Shown here: in pieces, positions 31,812-41,771 of the stretch | Layout: every line of letters starts with the position of its first letter | Numbering within the stretch: the first letter of the stretch is position 1 | Assembly: GCF_900185645.1 (NCBI RefSeq) | Contig: NZ_FYAM01000024.1 | Coordinates: 186,001-250,000, forward strand | Direction of reading: 5' to 3' | Length of the DNA stretch: 64,000 bases | Source of the DNA: Clostridium sp. BSD9I1 | GTDB taxonomy: Bacteria > Bacillota > Clostridia > Clostridiales > Clostridiaceae | Position numbers and translations under genes: made by a program | Notes under the pieces: model-generated | What the model was told of the DNA's origin: nothing | What the model saw: the letters and a program-made list of their open reading frames with translations, nothing else | Databases searched by the model: none

Positions 31812-33050
31812 CTAACTCTCTTGATTCTTATATAATATTCCTTCAAAATTAGCTACTAAAATCCAAAAAAAAGCTATTACTTTAGGCGCAGAAAAAAAGT
31901 TATCTATAATATTCATAAAAACAAACGATATCACTGAAGCAAAAAATCCAGTATAAAATATCTTATAAAACTTAATATCAATTCTTTTTATAAATCTTAC
32001 TACGTTAACAACTATACTTATAATTATACCTAAGAAAGCTGCTGTTCCAAATAACCCTAATTCAGATTGTATCTTTAAAAAAACATTGTGTGTATGAAAA
32101 TTATCTGTTGGATAGTACTCTATTTTCTTTTTGTACTTTAACTTATATATATCGTACATAACCCTATAATTCCCATTCCCAACGCCGGTAAAGGGATGGT
32201 CTTTAATCATCATAAATGCAATATCCCATAATTTTATTCTAGATAAATTTTGACTTTTATCAGTAAACTCTAATAACCTATTATTTATTTGTGGAATTAA
32301 TAATGATATAACGCCTAGTCCTCCCATGCCTAATATTATCTTCCAACTATAGGTTAAAGATAATATTATAATTCCTACTACTAATGCTAACCAAGCATTT
32401 CTTGAAAAGCTTAATATTATGTTTGTAAACGTTAATAAACTTGCTATTCCCAAATATAGTTTTCTTCTTTTTTCTTTTTCGTTTAACATTAACATTACTA
32501 TTGGGAAAAATCCTATTACCATAAAAGCACCCAGATTGTTAGAGTTTTCTAAAGTGGAAAAAATTCTAGTTCTTATTCCATGTTCACTCTTTTGTATAAA
32601 TCCTATACCTAGTATATATTCAAGTATACCTATAGAACTTATTAAACTAACTACGTAAATATATAGCTTTAGTATATTATTTGAAATATACTTGTTATTT
32701 AATTCATATTTTATTATAAAAAACAATGCTCCATATGTAGCAAATCTTATACTTTCACTTAATGCTAATTTTTTATCGGTAGAATAGGATACAGAAATTA
32801 GCATTATGAATATCAGTAAAGATATAAATATAGTCAAATAATTTGTAAAAAAGTCTTTTAATCCATATAGAAATCTATTTCGAACATTTTTAAATATTGC
32901 AAGCATAATTAAATAGCAAACTATAAGCAAAGCTAATAATATATCACCATTAAAAGGAATATTACCTACTTTGAACTTGCTTGGAGCAATGGGTAATACA
33001 ATCATATATATGTATAATAAAAAGCTTAAGAATCTAGTGCTTGTTTCCAT
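31812..33050 (-). CDS. O-antigen ligase/polymerase (Wzy/WaaL-like) membrane protein 2
   Basis: This is a paralogue of the preceding entry: 412 residues, the same helix pattern, and the loop motif HPFTGVGNGNYRVMYD with FHTHNVFLKIQSELGLFGTA. The frame is open to 33071, but the ATG at 33050 has AAAGGAG seven bases before it. The gap to the next ligase gene is 15 bases, so the two are cotranscribed and look like a tandem duplication. One may polymerise and the other ligate. Confidence 0.85.
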   Translation of the reverse strand: METSTRFLSFLLYIYMIVLPIAPSKFKVGNIPFNGDILLALLIVCYLIMLAIFKNVRNRFLYGLKDFFTNYLTIFISLLIFIMLISVSYSTDKKLALSESIRFATYGALFFIIKYELNNKYISNNILKLYIYVVSLISSIGILEYILGIGFIQKSEHGIRTRIFSTLENSNNLGAFMVIGFFPIVMLMLNEKEKRRKLYLGIASLLTFTNIILSFSRNAWLALVVGIIILSLTYSWKIILGMGGLGVISLLIPQINNRLLEFTDKSQNLSRIKLWDIAFMMIKDHPFTGVGNGNYRVMYDIYKLKYKKKIEYYPTDNFHTHNVFLKIQSELGLFGTAAFLGIIISIVVNVVRFIKRIDIKFYKIFYTGFFASVISFVFMNIIDNFFSAPKVIAFFWILVANFEGILYKNQES

Positions 33051-33113
33051 TTTTATTCTCCTTTCAAACACATCTCGATTTATTGAAATGTCTCCCTATA
33101 TATTATACACAAA

Positions 33114-33157
33114 TTAAGCACACAAGGTATTGTAAAATTTCAATATCTGTGTGCTTA
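33114..33157 (-). terminator. Hairpin after the GT2 gene
   Basis: On the minus strand TAAGCACACA and TGTGTGCTTA form the base, with an inner ATATTG/CAATA stem, followed by a weak T stretch. It sits between the GT2 gene and the tandem ligase genes and may be partial, allowing some readthrough. Confidence 0.55.
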
Positions 33158-33163
33158 TTATAT

Positions 33164-34195
33164 TTATCTTGACATTTTTGTATTTTTTTCAATAGATTTC
33201 TTAGATTTAAATATGTAAAAGCTGAATATTCCATTTACAAATCCTAACCCATAACTTAGATGAAGAATAGGAAATATTGAAAATATATATGGAAATATAC
33301 CCTTATTATTTTTAATTAGCTTTGATGAAAATATAATATCTCCTATTAAATATAAAAATATTTCTAAAAACCATAAATAAAGTATCCATTTATAAAATAA
33401 TCCTAACCCTACTCCTAGTATATTTGTAGTAACAAATAATGCTGGAATTAAGTGTCTTATAGATGCCGGTCTTCCGTGCTTTTGCATTACTCTTACTTTC
33501 CAAAATCCATACTGATAATATTGCTTCCAGAGCTTTTTTAAAGCAGATCTGCTGTAATAGTAAGATTTTATTTTAGGTGATAGTAATATTTTATATCCAT
33601 TTTTTATTACCCTAAAATTCAATTCATCGTCTTGATTTCTCACAAGCTCTTCGTCAAAATATCCTATTTTATTTAATACTTTTTTAAAATAGCATCCAAA
33701 GGCAACTGTATCAACAAAAATTTCTTCCTTAGCATATCTAAATAATGCATTTCCGACACCAAACGGAGAACTCATTGCAGCAGAAATAGCTCTGCCTTTA
33801 TTGTCTTCATTAATAGTTTCTATAGGTCCGCCAACGCATCCTACCTCTTTATTCTTAATAAGAGCATTTACATTTTCCTTTATAAAGTCCTTATCTGCAT
33901 ATGCATGAGCTCCAAATATTATTATTACATCAGCTTTGCTGTAGTTTATTCCTTTATTCATTCCTTTAGGTGCGGATAAGCCTTCATTATCTATAATCTT
34001 TATATTTGAATATTCCTTCATATAACTTTTTATAATTTCTCTTGTTTTATCTGTTGACATGCCATCACAAACAAGTATTTCATATAATTCCTTAGAATAG
34101 GATTGATTTATAAAAGATTCTAAACACTTTTTTATATAATTTTCTTCGTTTCTACAAGGAATTACTATAGACACTGTAAGGTTACTATTATTCAT
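33164..34195 (-). CDS. Glycosyltransferase family 2 protein
   Basis: The 343-residue GT-A enzyme begins VSIVIPCRNEENYIKKCLES, has the donor site ILVCDGMSTDKTREI and a later acidic region NQDDELNFRVIKNGY, then two or three membrane helices at the C-terminus (about 245-330). This is the layout of membrane-bound inverting transferases similar to ExoA or succinoglycan enzymes. It follows the wzy-like gene by 24 bases, with AGGAGAG before its ATG. Confidence 0.88.
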   Translation of the reverse strand: MNNSNLTVSIVIPCRNEENYIKKCLESFINQSYSKELYEILVCDGMSTDKTREIIKSYMKEYSNIKIIDNEGLSAPKGMNKGINYSKADVIIIFGAHAYADKDFIKENVNALIKNKEVGCVGGPIETINEDNKGRAISAAMSSPFGVGNALFRYAKEEIFVDTVAFGCYFKKVLNKIGYFDEELVRNQDDELNFRVIKNGYKILLSPKIKSYYYSRSALKKLWKQYYQYGFWKVRVMQKHGRPASIRHLIPALFVTTNILGVGLGLFYKWILYLWFLEIFLYLIGDIIFSSKLIKNNKGIFPYIFSIFPILHLSYGLGFVNGIFSFYIFKSKKSIEKNTKMSR

Positions 34196-34219
34196 CTAAA
34201 TCTCTCCTATAATTTGAAA

Positions 34220-35653
34220 TTAGTTTTTTAAGCTTTTACTTTCTTCATTAAGTATAGAAATCAGGCCAAAAATTATAAATATCACGAGAGTTCCTGTTAT
34301 TACTCCCTTATGATTAAATTCATTTCCTGTTAAAGTAGAAAATATAACATATATAAATACTGAATTAATCAAAGGTCTATTGTATGAATAACTTTTAAAG
34401 CATACTATTAATCTATTTAATATAATTGCTATAAATATTATCAAAGAAACTACTCCAAACTCTACTGCAATTTGCAATAAAATATTATGTGCATGTTCTA
34501 AAGGATAATGAGCAACCGTTGCGTTAAATCTTATATCCTCAGGCATTGCTAAATATCCCTGAAAGGCAAACTTTTTATATGCAATAGAAAAGTTACCTCC
34601 ACCTATACCAAACGGATATTTCACAATCATAACTAAATCAGTAAATATCGATTGTAGTCTTGCCACTGCGGATTCGTTTTGTAAAAATGATGTAGTTGTT
34701 CCCCTATTAATTATGTATGAAAATATCGGCTTAAATCCAATCACTAATGGTATTAATCCTATATATAATATCTTTCTATACTTTTTACTTAGTAAAGCTA
34801 TAAATACAGTAATTAATAGGCATAACCATGCCCCTCTACTAAATGTTAATAATATTGCAAATACATAGTTTAAAAGCATAAGACTTAAAAATACTTGTTT
34901 TCTTAAACTATTTTTTTTATATAACACTAACTCTAATAAAAGAGGAAATACAGTAATAAGTATACCTGCGAAAATATTAACGTTATGAAAACCATAAGTT
35001 AAGTAAATTCTATTGGACTTTATAGCTGATAAAGAAATTCCCCTGCTAAACAATTGCAAGTAACCATATATACAACTAAAACTTAAAGCTAATATTAAAG
35101 CATAAAACACTTTCTCTTTATCGTCCTTATTAAAATAGGCCATAAAACTTAATAAGAACATTATAGGTGTCGCAATACCTATATGTACCTCGCTTATCCC
35201 CTTCATTAAATCTGGAGAAAAAAAGCTGCTATTGATACAAAAGATTAAAAAGGTCAATATTAAGACAATAAAATTAAAATTTCTTTTATCATTTTTATAA
35301 TAACTTGCAATCTTAACTTTTATATCTTTAAAACTAAATATGAAAAGTACTAACACATAAATTGTTTCAAAAGTAACTCTTAAAAAAAGCACATCAAAAT
35401 ACACTATTCTTCTTACCGTTGTATAAATTGGTAAAAATAATATAAACATCAATATGGACAGTTTTTTATCCTTTTTTATTAATATCATATCTACTAATAA
35501 TAGAAATAAAGCTGCAAACAGCATTGTACTAGTACCCATACCTATACTTTTCATTAGCATAATTGATACTATGAGAGAAACTAAAAAACATCCTATTAAT
35601 ATTTTATAATAATCTTTAATTGCATTTTTGAAGTAATTTATATATGTTTCCAT
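34220..35653 (-). CDS. O-antigen ligase/polymerase-like membrane protein 3
   Basis: The 477-residue protein has about 12 membrane helices and the Wzy_C-type loop KYPFGIGGGNFSIAYKKFAF and LEHAHNILLQIAVEFGVVSL. It is longer than, and distinct from, the tandem pair downstream, though of the same superfamily. The start has GGAGAAG seven bases before it. It is likely the repeat-unit polymerase or a ligase for a different acceptor. Confidence 0.83.
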   Translation of the reverse strand: METYINYFKNAIKDYYKILIGCFLVSLIVSIMLMKSIGMGTSTMLFAALFLLLVDMILIKKDKKLSILMFILFLPIYTTVRRIVYFDVLFLRVTFETIYVLVLFIFSFKDIKVKIASYYKNDKRNFNFIVLILTFLIFCINSSFFSPDLMKGISEVHIGIATPIMFLLSFMAYFNKDDKEKVFYALILALSFSCIYGYLQLFSRGISLSAIKSNRIYLTYGFHNVNIFAGILITVFPLLLELVLYKKNSLRKQVFLSLMLLNYVFAILLTFSRGAWLCLLITVFIALLSKKYRKILYIGLIPLVIGFKPIFSYIINRGTTTSFLQNESAVARLQSIFTDLVMIVKYPFGIGGGNFSIAYKKFAFQGYLAMPEDIRFNATVAHYPLEHAHNILLQIAVEFGVVSLIIFIAIILNRLIVCFKSYSYNRPLINSVFIYVIFSTLTGNEFNHKGVITGTLVIFIIFGLISILNEESKSLKN

Positions 35654-35684
35654 TTACTTCACTTCTCCAATCTCAGTTTTCCTA

Positions 35685-37067
35685 TTATTTCATTTTATAA
35701 TATTCAAAATCAAACTTTTCTTTATCTATGGCAAAATCATAATATTTTTTATATTGATTATTTAAGTCTTCAATAACCTTTTCTACACTACTTTTAGACT
35801 TTATAGCATCTAAAACCAAATTCAATTCATATCTTGAATTTCTGCTTAAAAATATAGTAGGATCTAACCTTTGATTAGAAAAATCATTAATATCATTATA
35901 TCCTGAGTAAACATCATTGCTTATCATAGTATTATTAACATTAATAGGCAATGCATTTTTTGTTTGCAAAATTTCATTATTTATTTCATTACTTACTAAA
36001 TACTCGTATACCTTTTTTATAGCTTCTTTTTTCTTTGTTTTTCCCTGTACAATTTCTTCAGTATCGTCTTTTGTTTCTTCTATAGAAGTCTTACTTAATA
36101 CTAAAAAATTGGAGTTATTTGTAAAGTAATATTTACTTTTACTTTTTTCATCAACTTGCATTAAGTTTGAAACTCCTACTTCAAAACCTAAAGGTAATAT
36201 ATTAGAAAAATATGCCTTATCTTCATAAGTACTTACCATCATTGCTATGTTTTCTTGATAAAACTCAGATCTTAATTGATTCTTAGATTTTTTATCAAAA
36301 TCTTTTTCTAATATATCTTTTGAATATAAATTCTTATATGTATTTAGTATATCTTTTGCATAACTAAAGTCGTATTTTCCTTGTTTATAATTCCAAAAGG
36401 TTGTATAGATAGTACCTGAATTTACACTAGGCTGGCCTATAGCAATATTCATATCTTCATATTCCTTAAATGGGAATGCAAAGGCCGTTATATCTGGAAA
36501 CTTACTTTTAATTTTATTAGAGTACTCTATTAATTCGCTCCAACTTTTAGGAGGCTTATTAGGGTCTAGTCCAGCTTTTTTAAATATCTCTTTATTCCAG
36601 ATAAACTTCACGTTATTTTCCATAAGTTTAATACCTAAAGGACTATCTTTATAATATACGATGTTATCCTTATTCACTTTGTTAAGATCCATATTTATTT
36701 CATCTAAATATGCAATTTGATCGTTTTTCATCAGAGCATTAAACCCATATTCAAATATATCTGGTCCATAACCTGATGCAAGAGTAGTTCTTAAAGCATT
36801 ATAATAATCCTCCTTATATTCGGAGAATACTATATGTATATTGTCCTTATTAGTATTATTAAACTTTTCTATTTGATAAGATCTTGTAGGAGATATAATG
36901 CTTTTTTTCATCCATAATCTTATTATAGTTTTATCTTTTAATTCAGGAGACAATTGCCTTTCTCCATAATAACTTTCATAAAAATTCATCCTATAAAATG
37001 CTGATATTGAAATCAATATTATAATGATTATGGTATATATAGCATACCTTATATTTTTTTTAATCAT
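35685..37067 (-). CDS. Extracellular solute-binding protein (sugar type), membrane-anchored, without transporter genes
   Basis: Residues about 8-25 form an uncleaved-looking hydrophobic anchor with no lipobox Cys. The rest matches family 1 solute-binding proteins: TIIRLWMKKSIISPT, TTLASGYGPDIFEYG, VKFIWNKEIFKKAGLDPNKP and PKSWSELIEYSNKI. Family members deliver sugars to ABC importers, but no ABC permease or ATPase is nearby. It is cotranscribed with a flippase (20 bases) and a polymerase (31 bases), so it may bind the polysaccharide or its precursor. That role is inference. Confidence 0.8.
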   Translation of the reverse strand: MIKKNIRYAIYTIIIIILISISAFYRMNFYESYYGERQLSPELKDKTIIRLWMKKSIISPTRSYQIEKFNNTNKDNIHIVFSEYKEDYYNALRTTLASGYGPDIFEYGFNALMKNDQIAYLDEINMDLNKVNKDNIVYYKDSPLGIKLMENNVKFIWNKEIFKKAGLDPNKPPKSWSELIEYSNKIKSKFPDITAFAFPFKEYEDMNIAIGQPSVNSGTIYTTFWNYKQGKYDFSYAKDILNTYKNLYSKDILEKDFDKKSKNQLRSEFYQENIAMMVSTYEDKAYFSNILPLGFEVGVSNLMQVDEKSKSKYYFTNNSNFLVLSKTSIEETKDDTEEIVQGKTKKKEAIKKVYEYLVSNEINNEILQTKNALPINVNNTMISNDVYSGYNDINDFSNQRLDPTIFLSRNSRYELNLVLDAIKSKSSVEKVIEDLNNQYKKYYDFAIDKEKFDFEYYKMK

Positions 37068-37086
37068 TATTTATCTCCCCTAATTC

Positions 37087-38631
37087 TTATTTTAATTTTT
37101 TATTCTTTAATAATCCTTTTATTTCTTCAACCCTCAATATTATTAACATAATTACATATATGAATGCACCTATTATAGTGCAAATTATTATATTTGACAC
37201 TATAAACAAATTACCTTGAGGCATTAGCTTATAAAACATATTATAAGATAAAACTACTGCTTCATACATGACTAACCCTGACGTAGCCATCTTTATAAAA
37301 TTTATAAAAATTTTAAGATATCTTACTTCTTTAATTCTTGCCTTAAGTTCAATAAATAATATTAAAGCTAAAATGGTTACAGATAAAGTGGTAGCTAGAG
37401 CTATACCATTTACCCCCATAATAGGTGCTAATATAACTACAAATAATATATTTACTACAACTAATATAAATCCATTTAACATAGGTACAAAAGTATTTTT
37501 CATGGCAAAAAACACCTTACCCAAAATGTCCATTAATGAATAACCAAAAGCAGAAAACGCTAAATATTTAAGGCATAAAGACGTAACTTTAGTAGCATTA
37601 CTATCAAATTTCCCATGCTCTAAAACCACTTTAATTACAGGTTCACTTAAAGCTACTAGTCCAAAGATCAGTGGAATAGTAACAATCACTACCATATTTA
37701 CAGACTTAACAAAAAGTTCTTTAAATCCTTTATGATCTTCTATAGCATATTTTTCTGTAAGTTTTGGATATAATACTGTAGTTATAGATACAATGAATAC
37801 CTGATTTATTATAGTACTAAATTTACTTGCATAATCTATTACCGAAATACTTCCTGGTACTAAATTAGATGCAAAATTTTTAGATACCATAATATTTATT
37901 TGAGATACTGCACTGCTTATTAAAATAGGTATAGCTAATGCAAGCATCTTTCTTACATTAGGGTCTTTAATATCTATGTAAAATTTATATTTATAATTAT
38001 TTCCCATAAAAGGTCTCTGTGTTAAAGCCTGTGCTATTGCCCCTACAAATACTGAAATTATTGCAGCAGTTATACCATAATATTTATAAAACACTATGAG
38101 TCCAATTATTATAACTACATTGGCTACAATTCCAGTTAAAGATGGCTGAATAAACTTTCCATAGGATTGCAAATATCCTGTATATAATCCACTCACTGCC
38201 AAAAATATTATAGATGGCATCATTATCCTTGTCATATCAACAGTTAACAAAAAATCCTGACCCTTAATTCCCCCAGCAAATAGCTTTACCAATTGAGGGG
38301 AAACTATTATTCCTATAACGGTTAAAATCACACATAAAATGGTTATTATATTTAATACATTATTAAAAAGCTTATTTGCTTCATCCTTATTAGATTTAAC
38401 ATTTGAAAATATAGGAATAAACGTAGTTACAAGTGCCGCTGCCACAGCACTAAAAAATACCTGTGGCATAGTACTTGCAATCTTAAATATATCCGATTCT
38501 CTAGTTGCTCCTAATTGTATGGCAACTATAAACTCTCTTAAAAAACCTGTCATCTTACTAACTACCAATATAATTGTAATAATTATACTGTACTTAGCTG
38601 CAGTTTTTATATCCTTTTTTACTTCAGACAT
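37087..38631 (-). CDS. MurJ/Wzx-type lipid flippase
   Basis: The 514-residue protein has about 14 membrane helices and MurJ marks: SKMTGFLREFIVAIQLGATR, STMPQVFFSAVAAALVTTFI, and ends VEEIKGLLKNKKLK. It is a relative of the flippase half of the fusion protein at 27.2-29.4 kb. It could flip lipid II or, more likely in this locus, the polysaccharide repeat unit. The start has TTTGGAGG before it; it is 13 bases from the GT4 gene. Confidence 0.88.
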   Translation of the reverse strand: MSEVKKDIKTAAKYSIIITIILVVSKMTGFLREFIVAIQLGATRESDIFKIASTMPQVFFSAVAAALVTTFIPIFSNVKSNKDEANKLFNNVLNIITILCVILTVIGIIVSPQLVKLFAGGIKGQDFLLTVDMTRIMMPSIIFLAVSGLYTGYLQSYGKFIQPSLTGIVANVVIIIGLIVFYKYYGITAAIISVFVGAIAQALTQRPFMGNNYKYKFYIDIKDPNVRKMLALAIPILISSAVSQINIMVSKNFASNLVPGSISVIDYASKFSTIINQVFIVSITTVLYPKLTEKYAIEDHKGFKELFVKSVNMVVIVTIPLIFGLVALSEPVIKVVLEHGKFDSNATKVTSLCLKYLAFSAFGYSLMDILGKVFFAMKNTFVPMLNGFILVVVNILFVVILAPIMGVNGIALATTLSVTILALILFIELKARIKEVRYLKIFINFIKMATSGLVMYEAVVLSYNMFYKLMPQGNLFIVSNIIICTIIGAFIYVIMLIILRVEEIKGLLKNKKLK

Positions 38632-38644
38632 ACTACCTCCAAAT

Positions 38645-39745
38645 TTACTCTAACCTTTTATAAGCTTCTAGAAGTCTTTGTTCACATACGTTCCAGTTAT
38701 AAGATTTACATACCTTATCGTATCCTATATTCCCCATACGTCTTGCAGCTTCTAAATCCGTAGCTATCTTTGTAATAGCTCTTGCTATATCGTCCTCTGA
38801 TGAAGGATCTGCCAAAACACCGCTATCTGGATTCTTCACTATTTTTTCTATCATTTCAAAGTTACTTCCTATTACTGCAGTTTTACTTATCATGTATTCA
38901 AATAATTTTATTGGCTCTGAGTTAACATATCTCCAATTATCTGGCTGAAGTAAAACAAAACCTGCATGAGCTTGTTTTAAATAATCAAATACTTCCACAT
39001 GAGGTACTTTACCAACAAAGGTTACGTCTTTATTCTGCAATTCTTGTCTTAAATAACTTTCACATTTATTTTTAAAGTCCTCTGTTTCAAATGGGCCTAC
39101 AAATATGTATTTACAATCTTCCTTTACGCTTTTTATAGCTTGTAGAGTTTTAAATATCCCTCTATCTTCCCTTAAACCACCTACATAAATAAATGTAGGC
39201 TTTTCATTGTAGTCCTTTAATACTTCTTGCTTTAATACAGGATAATTAGGCAAGAGAACTACATTTTTATTGTAGCTTTTAAACTTATTTATTAAAATTT
39301 CATTTACAGATATAATACAATCTGCATTTTTACCTAACATTTTTTCATAAGTATATATAGCTTTTTCTACAATTCCTTTTCCTAATTTAAAATGCTCCGC
39401 AAAACCTTCTGGATGATATTCATGAGAATCATATATCGCCTTTGATCCTAATTCTTTTTTTAACTTAATAGCTACTTGAAAGGAATCAGGCTCATGAGCA
39501 TGGTAAACATGAGCCTTTATTTCCTTTGCTATTTTAAACATATCATTCATAGGTCTAAATCTATCATGCCAGTTTTTTCTCTTTGCAAAGCATTTAACTA
39601 TAACTCCATCTTCCGTAACAAAGTCCTTTTCTCCTGGAGCTACGATATATATTTCATCATATACCTTTTTTAAGGATAGTATTTCCTTATAATATATCCT
39701 GTTATCAAAAACATCGTGTCCTGATGTTAGCATACATATTTTCAT
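38645..39745 (-). CDS. Glycosyltransferase family 4 protein
   Basis: The 366-residue GT-B enzyme begins KICMLTSGHDVFDNRIYYKE, contains HVYHAHEPDSFQVAIKLKKE, the donor half FIYVGGLREDRGIFKTLQAI, and VNSEPIKLFEYMISKTAVIG (nucleotide-sugar binding). The substrate cannot be read from the sequence. It is in tight operon with the acetyltransferase upstream (20 bases) and the flippase downstream. Confidence 0.88.
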   Translation of the reverse strand: MKICMLTSGHDVFDNRIYYKEILSLKKVYDEIYIVAPGEKDFVTEDGVIVKCFAKRKNWHDRFRPMNDMFKIAKEIKAHVYHAHEPDSFQVAIKLKKELGSKAIYDSHEYHPEGFAEHFKLGKGIVEKAIYTYEKMLGKNADCIISVNEILINKFKSYNKNVVLLPNYPVLKQEVLKDYNEKPTFIYVGGLREDRGIFKTLQAIKSVKEDCKYIFVGPFETEDFKNKCESYLRQELQNKDVTFVGKVPHVEVFDYLKQAHAGFVLLQPDNWRYVNSEPIKLFEYMISKTAVIGSNFEMIEKIVKNPDSGVLADPSSEDDIARAITKIATDLEAARRMGNIGYDKVCKSYNWNVCEQRLLEAYKRLE

Positions 39746-39765
39746 TAATTACACCTCATTAGGTA

Positions 39766-40506
39766 TTATTGATTTTTAAGAAGTTGATCTTCTGGCACTT
39801 GTCTTAAATATTTAGCTGGATTCCCAGCCACTATAGCTTCTTTATCCACATCTTTAGTTACTACACTTCCTGCTGCTACAAATCCATCTTCATGAATAAC
39901 TTTTCCTGGTAAAATAATAGAACCAGCTCCTATTCTGCCGCCCTTTTTAACAGTAACGCCCTTAAACTTTCCAAATCGTTCTTTTGAGCGGGCTGCATAG
40001 TTATCATTTGATGTGGTTACACAAGGTGCTATAAATACATAGTCTTCAACTGTTGAATATGCTGTTAAATAAACGTTGGTTTGTATTTTACAATTAGAGC
40101 CAACTGTACAGAAATTTTCTATTGTAGTTCCTCTACCTATTATAGTTTTTGATCCAATAGTTACATCTTCTCTTACTACAGCTGTATCTGCAATAAGTGT
40201 TTTTTCACCTATTTCACATCCGCAGTATATTATAACGCCTGCTCCAATTAAACACTCATCTGATATTTTTGCTGGCGGCAGCTTCTTCTCATCTTTAAAT
40301 ATACTATTTACAGATCTCATAGGCTCTTTTCCTATTACAGTATTGTCATCAATTCTTACGTTATTACCTATTTTAGTACCTTTGTGAATAACTACATTAT
40401 TTGCAATAATACAGTTATCTCCTATAGTAACCTCATCTTCTACTACTACAAATTTTCCCACAGTAACATTTTCACCTAAATTAGCAGTTTCGGATATATA
40501 ATTCAT
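39766..40506 (-). CDS. Left-handed beta-helix N-acetyltransferase (WbpD-like)
   Basis: The 246-residue protein is built of hexapeptide repeats ([LIV]-G-x4), such as IGDNCIIANNVVIHKGTKIG and VGSNCKIQTNVYLTAYSTVE. The end PGKVIHEDGFVAAGSVVTKD is typical of UDP-amino-sugar acetyltransferases. With the neighbouring oxidoreductase, aminotransferase and dehydrogenase, the natural assignment is acetylation of the 3-amino group of UDP-GlcNAc(3NH2)A, as done by WbpD. The pathway role is inferred from context. Confidence 0.82.
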   Translation of the reverse strand: MNYISETANLGENVTVGKFVVVEDEVTIGDNCIIANNVVIHKGTKIGNNVRIDDNTVIGKEPMRSVNSIFKDEKKLPPAKISDECLIGAGVIIYCGCEIGEKTLIADTAVVREDVTIGSKTIIGRGTTIENFCTVGSNCKIQTNVYLTAYSTVEDYVFIAPCVTTSNDNYAARSKERFGKFKGVTVKKGGRIGAGSIILPGKVIHEDGFVAAGSVVTKDVDKEAIVAGNPAKYLRQVPEDQLLKNQ

Positions 40507-40534
40507 ATCTCTTTCTCCCCTACTTATTAAACTA

Positions 40535-41641
40535 TTACTTATGAAGTTTATCTACATTTACCATATCCATTGTAGAAAAGTTTTCTAATGGGAATTTTAC
40601 AGGCATTCCTGTAAGTCTTGACTTATAAGCTGCAAGTATTATAGACATACCTATTTTACCTGCTTCTCCATTTATAAGCGGCTGTCTATCATTATTAATA
40701 GCATCTAAAACATCCTTATAAAGTGCAGTGTGTCCGAAACCATAAACTGAATCTGGATCTTCTCCCTGCTCTTTTAATATTTCCTCTTCGCTATCTTTTC
40801 CATCAGCAAATCTCCAGTTTTCAATTTTATTTACAGCAAGACCACCTATACTTACTGTTCCTGTTTCACCAAATATGCTTAATGTTTCTTCAAGATTTTT
40901 TGGATATACACAAGCAGTTCCCTCTATTATTCCAATAGAACCATTTTTAAATCTTATGATAATTGCTCCAAAATCCTCTGCTTCTATATCTCTTAGGAAA
41001 GTATCGCACTGTGCATATACAGTATCTATCTCTCCGCCCATCATCCATTGTAATAAATCTATATTATGTATACACTGATTCATTAGTGTACCACCATCAA
41101 GTTCCCAGGTACCTCTCCAAGGAGCTTGGGTATAATAACCCATATTTCTATTCCATAGTATTCTTGCCGTACCATTAATAAGTCTTCCGAATCTTCCTGA
41201 ATCTACAGCTTCTCTTAATTTTTGTATAGGTTCATTAAATCTATTTTGATGACTTATACAAAGCTTTACATTATTTTCTCTAGCACATTTTATCATAGCA
41301 TCTGCATCTTCTATAGAAAGAGCCATTGGCTTTTCAACAATTGCATGCTTACCCTTATTCATGCAATGTATAGTTATTTCAGGATGATATCCACTTTCTG
41401 TAGCAATAGCTACAACATCTATATCTTCTTTTTCTAACATTTCCTTATAATCAACGTAAATTCCTACATTTACTGGAGTATTCATTCCCTTTATGTATTC
41501 GGAAGCTTTAGATTCTGCCTTTTCCTTGTCTACGTCACAAGTAGCTACGAGTACTGCTTCTTCCTTATTGTTTATCAACGCTTCCACATGTTTATATGAA
41601 ATTCTTCCGCAACCAATGATTGCAAACCTTAATTTTTTCAC
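40535..41641 (-). CDS. Gfo/Idh/MocA family oxidoreductase (WbpB-like)
   Basis: The NAD(P)-binding Rossmann start is KLRFAIIGCGRISYKHVEAL, followed by EKPMALSIEDADAMI (the conserved EKP motif), then GGTLMNQCIHNIDLLQWMMG. WbpB oxidises the 3-position of UDP-GlcNAcA so that WbpE can aminate it. I start at the GTG at 41641 (368 residues), eight bases after AGAGG; another GTG at 41650 lies within that site. It precedes the acetyltransferase gene by 28 bases. Confidence 0.88.
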   Translation of the reverse strand: MKKLRFAIIGCGRISYKHVEALINNKEEAVLVATCDVDKEKAESKASEYIKGMNTPVNVGIYVDYKEMLEKEDIDVVAIATESGYHPEITIHCMNKGKHAIVEKPMALSIEDADAMIKCARENNVKLCISHQNRFNEPIQKLREAVDSGRFGRLINGTARILWNRNMGYYTQAPWRGTWELDGGTLMNQCIHNIDLLQWMMGGEIDTVYAQCDTFLRDIEAEDFGAIIIRFKNGSIGIIEGTACVYPKNLEETLSIFGETGTVSIGGLAVNKIENWRFADGKDSEEEILKEQGEDPDSVYGFGHTALYKDVLDAINNDRQPLINGEAGKIGMSIILAAYKSRLTGMPVKFPLENFSTMDMVNVDKLHK

Positions 41642-41731
41642 CCAAAACACCTCTTACCTTAATTATAAATTAGGATAAGCTATATTAAGCCTATCCTTTA
41701 ACTTTACTCTTATGAATTTATTCCACTAAAT

Positions 41732-41762
41732 TTTAGATGGAGTTTTTGCTCCATCTAAATTA
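41732..41762 (-). terminator. Hairpin after the nucleotide-sugar dehydrogenase gene
   Basis: TTTAGATGGAG and its exact complement form an 11-bp stem with a six-base loop. The T stretch beyond it on the minus strand is short, so it may only partly terminate or may protect the transcript. Confidence 0.55.
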
Positions 41763-41771
41763 AGTTTTATC

